A program made the position numbers and the translations under genes. Below the pieces are notes generated by a model. That model made no database searches, was not told the DNA's origin, and saw nothing but the letters and a program-made list of their open reading frames with translations. Of a DNA stretch of 5,461 nucleotides, positions 5,389-5,461 are shown piece after piece (positions within the stretch are counted from its first letter, which is position 1; every line of letters starts with the position of its first letter). Origin of the DNA: an uncultured Oscillospiraceae bacterium (lineage in GTDB: Bacteria; Bacillota; Clostridia; Oscillospirales; Acutalibacteraceae); assembly GCA_902478455.1 (NCBI GenBank), contig CABSLJ010000166.1, positions 1 through 5,461 of the forward strand, given 5' to 3'.

Positions 5389-5461
5389 CTACAGGCTTTT
5401 GACAAAGCGTTCGATGCGGGAAAGCGCCTCGGTGATGTGTTTGACCGAATAGGAGTAAGAG
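5389..5461 (-). CDS. C-terminal end of an upstream gene, possibly a PLP-dependent aminotransferase
   Basis: The last 23 codons before a TAG at 5391-5389 read SYSYSVKHITEALSRIERF then VKSL. The pattern, an S-Y-x-x-S strand followed by an amphipathic helix 'xxITEALxRIxxFVxxL' at the very C-terminus, is what class I/II aminotransferases (aspartate aminotransferase type) usually end with. The piece is too short to be sure, and other families could give the same ending. It lies 30 nt upstream of ispE on the same strand and probably shares its transcript. Confidence 0.45.
   Translation of the reverse strand, partial: SYSYSVKHITEALSRIERFVKSL

Noticed and set aside
1..5461. CRISPR array, tRNA, rRNA, defence or toxin-antitoxin system
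   Set aside because: I saw no regularly spaced repeats, cloverleaf, rRNA motifs, or gene pairs of these kinds on either strand.

Overview
The window looks like a piece of a chromosome from an anaerobic, endospore-forming Clostridia-type Firmicute. The main evidence is a recognisable spoIIR (forespore-to-mother-cell signalling in sporulation), together with purine-rich Shine-Dalgarno sites, a GTG start, and insertion-sequence debris of IS3 and IS21 type. A family-level placement such as Oscillospiraceae/Ruminococcaceae would be a guess. All intact genes are on the minus strand, so transcription runs from high to low coordinates.

Right part, in transcription order: the last 23 codons of an upstream gene (5461-5389, possibly a PLP-dependent aminotransferase), then ispE (5358-4486, non-mevalonate isoprenoid pathway), a class I SAM-dependent methyltransferase of unknown substrate (4383-3637), and spoIIR (3556-2951). 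SpoIIR is followed by a strong stem-loop terminator (2888-2925). The leader between the methyltransferase and spoIIR holds a 12-bp inverted repeat that covers part of the spoIIR ribosome-binding site, and a weak candidate forespore-type promoter upstream of it.

Middle (2424-2950, 527 nt without an intact gene): a graveyard. It holds a 47-residue fragment of an IS21-family IstA transposase (2869-2723) fused at about 2722 to a headless fragment of a DeoR/WYL-type transcriptional regulator (2709-2515). A good sigma-A-type promoter for the next gene (2462-2490) lies directly downstream of these remnants. Then comes putP (2423-870), a complete sodium/proline symporter of the SSF family.

Left part (427-869, 443 nt without an intact gene): a frameshifted 3' end of an IS3-family transposase on the plus strand (552-712) with its probable right terminal repeat ending at 770, a 13-bp perfect inverted repeat (758-790), and a textbook promoter (TTGACA-17-TAGAAT) with an AT-rich palindrome over its start point. 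That promoter drives a ROK-family repressor whose N-terminal 142 codons (426-1) lie in the window.

Functionally these are mostly unrelated units: a housekeeping/sporulation block (ispE, spoIIR), a proline uptake gene with its own promoter, and an apparently self-regulated sugar-type repressor. The blocks are separated by decayed mobile elements. I see no defence system, CRISPR array, tRNA or rRNA, and no convincing new multi-gene system. The most interesting points are the spoIIR leader and the remnant-derived putP upstream region.
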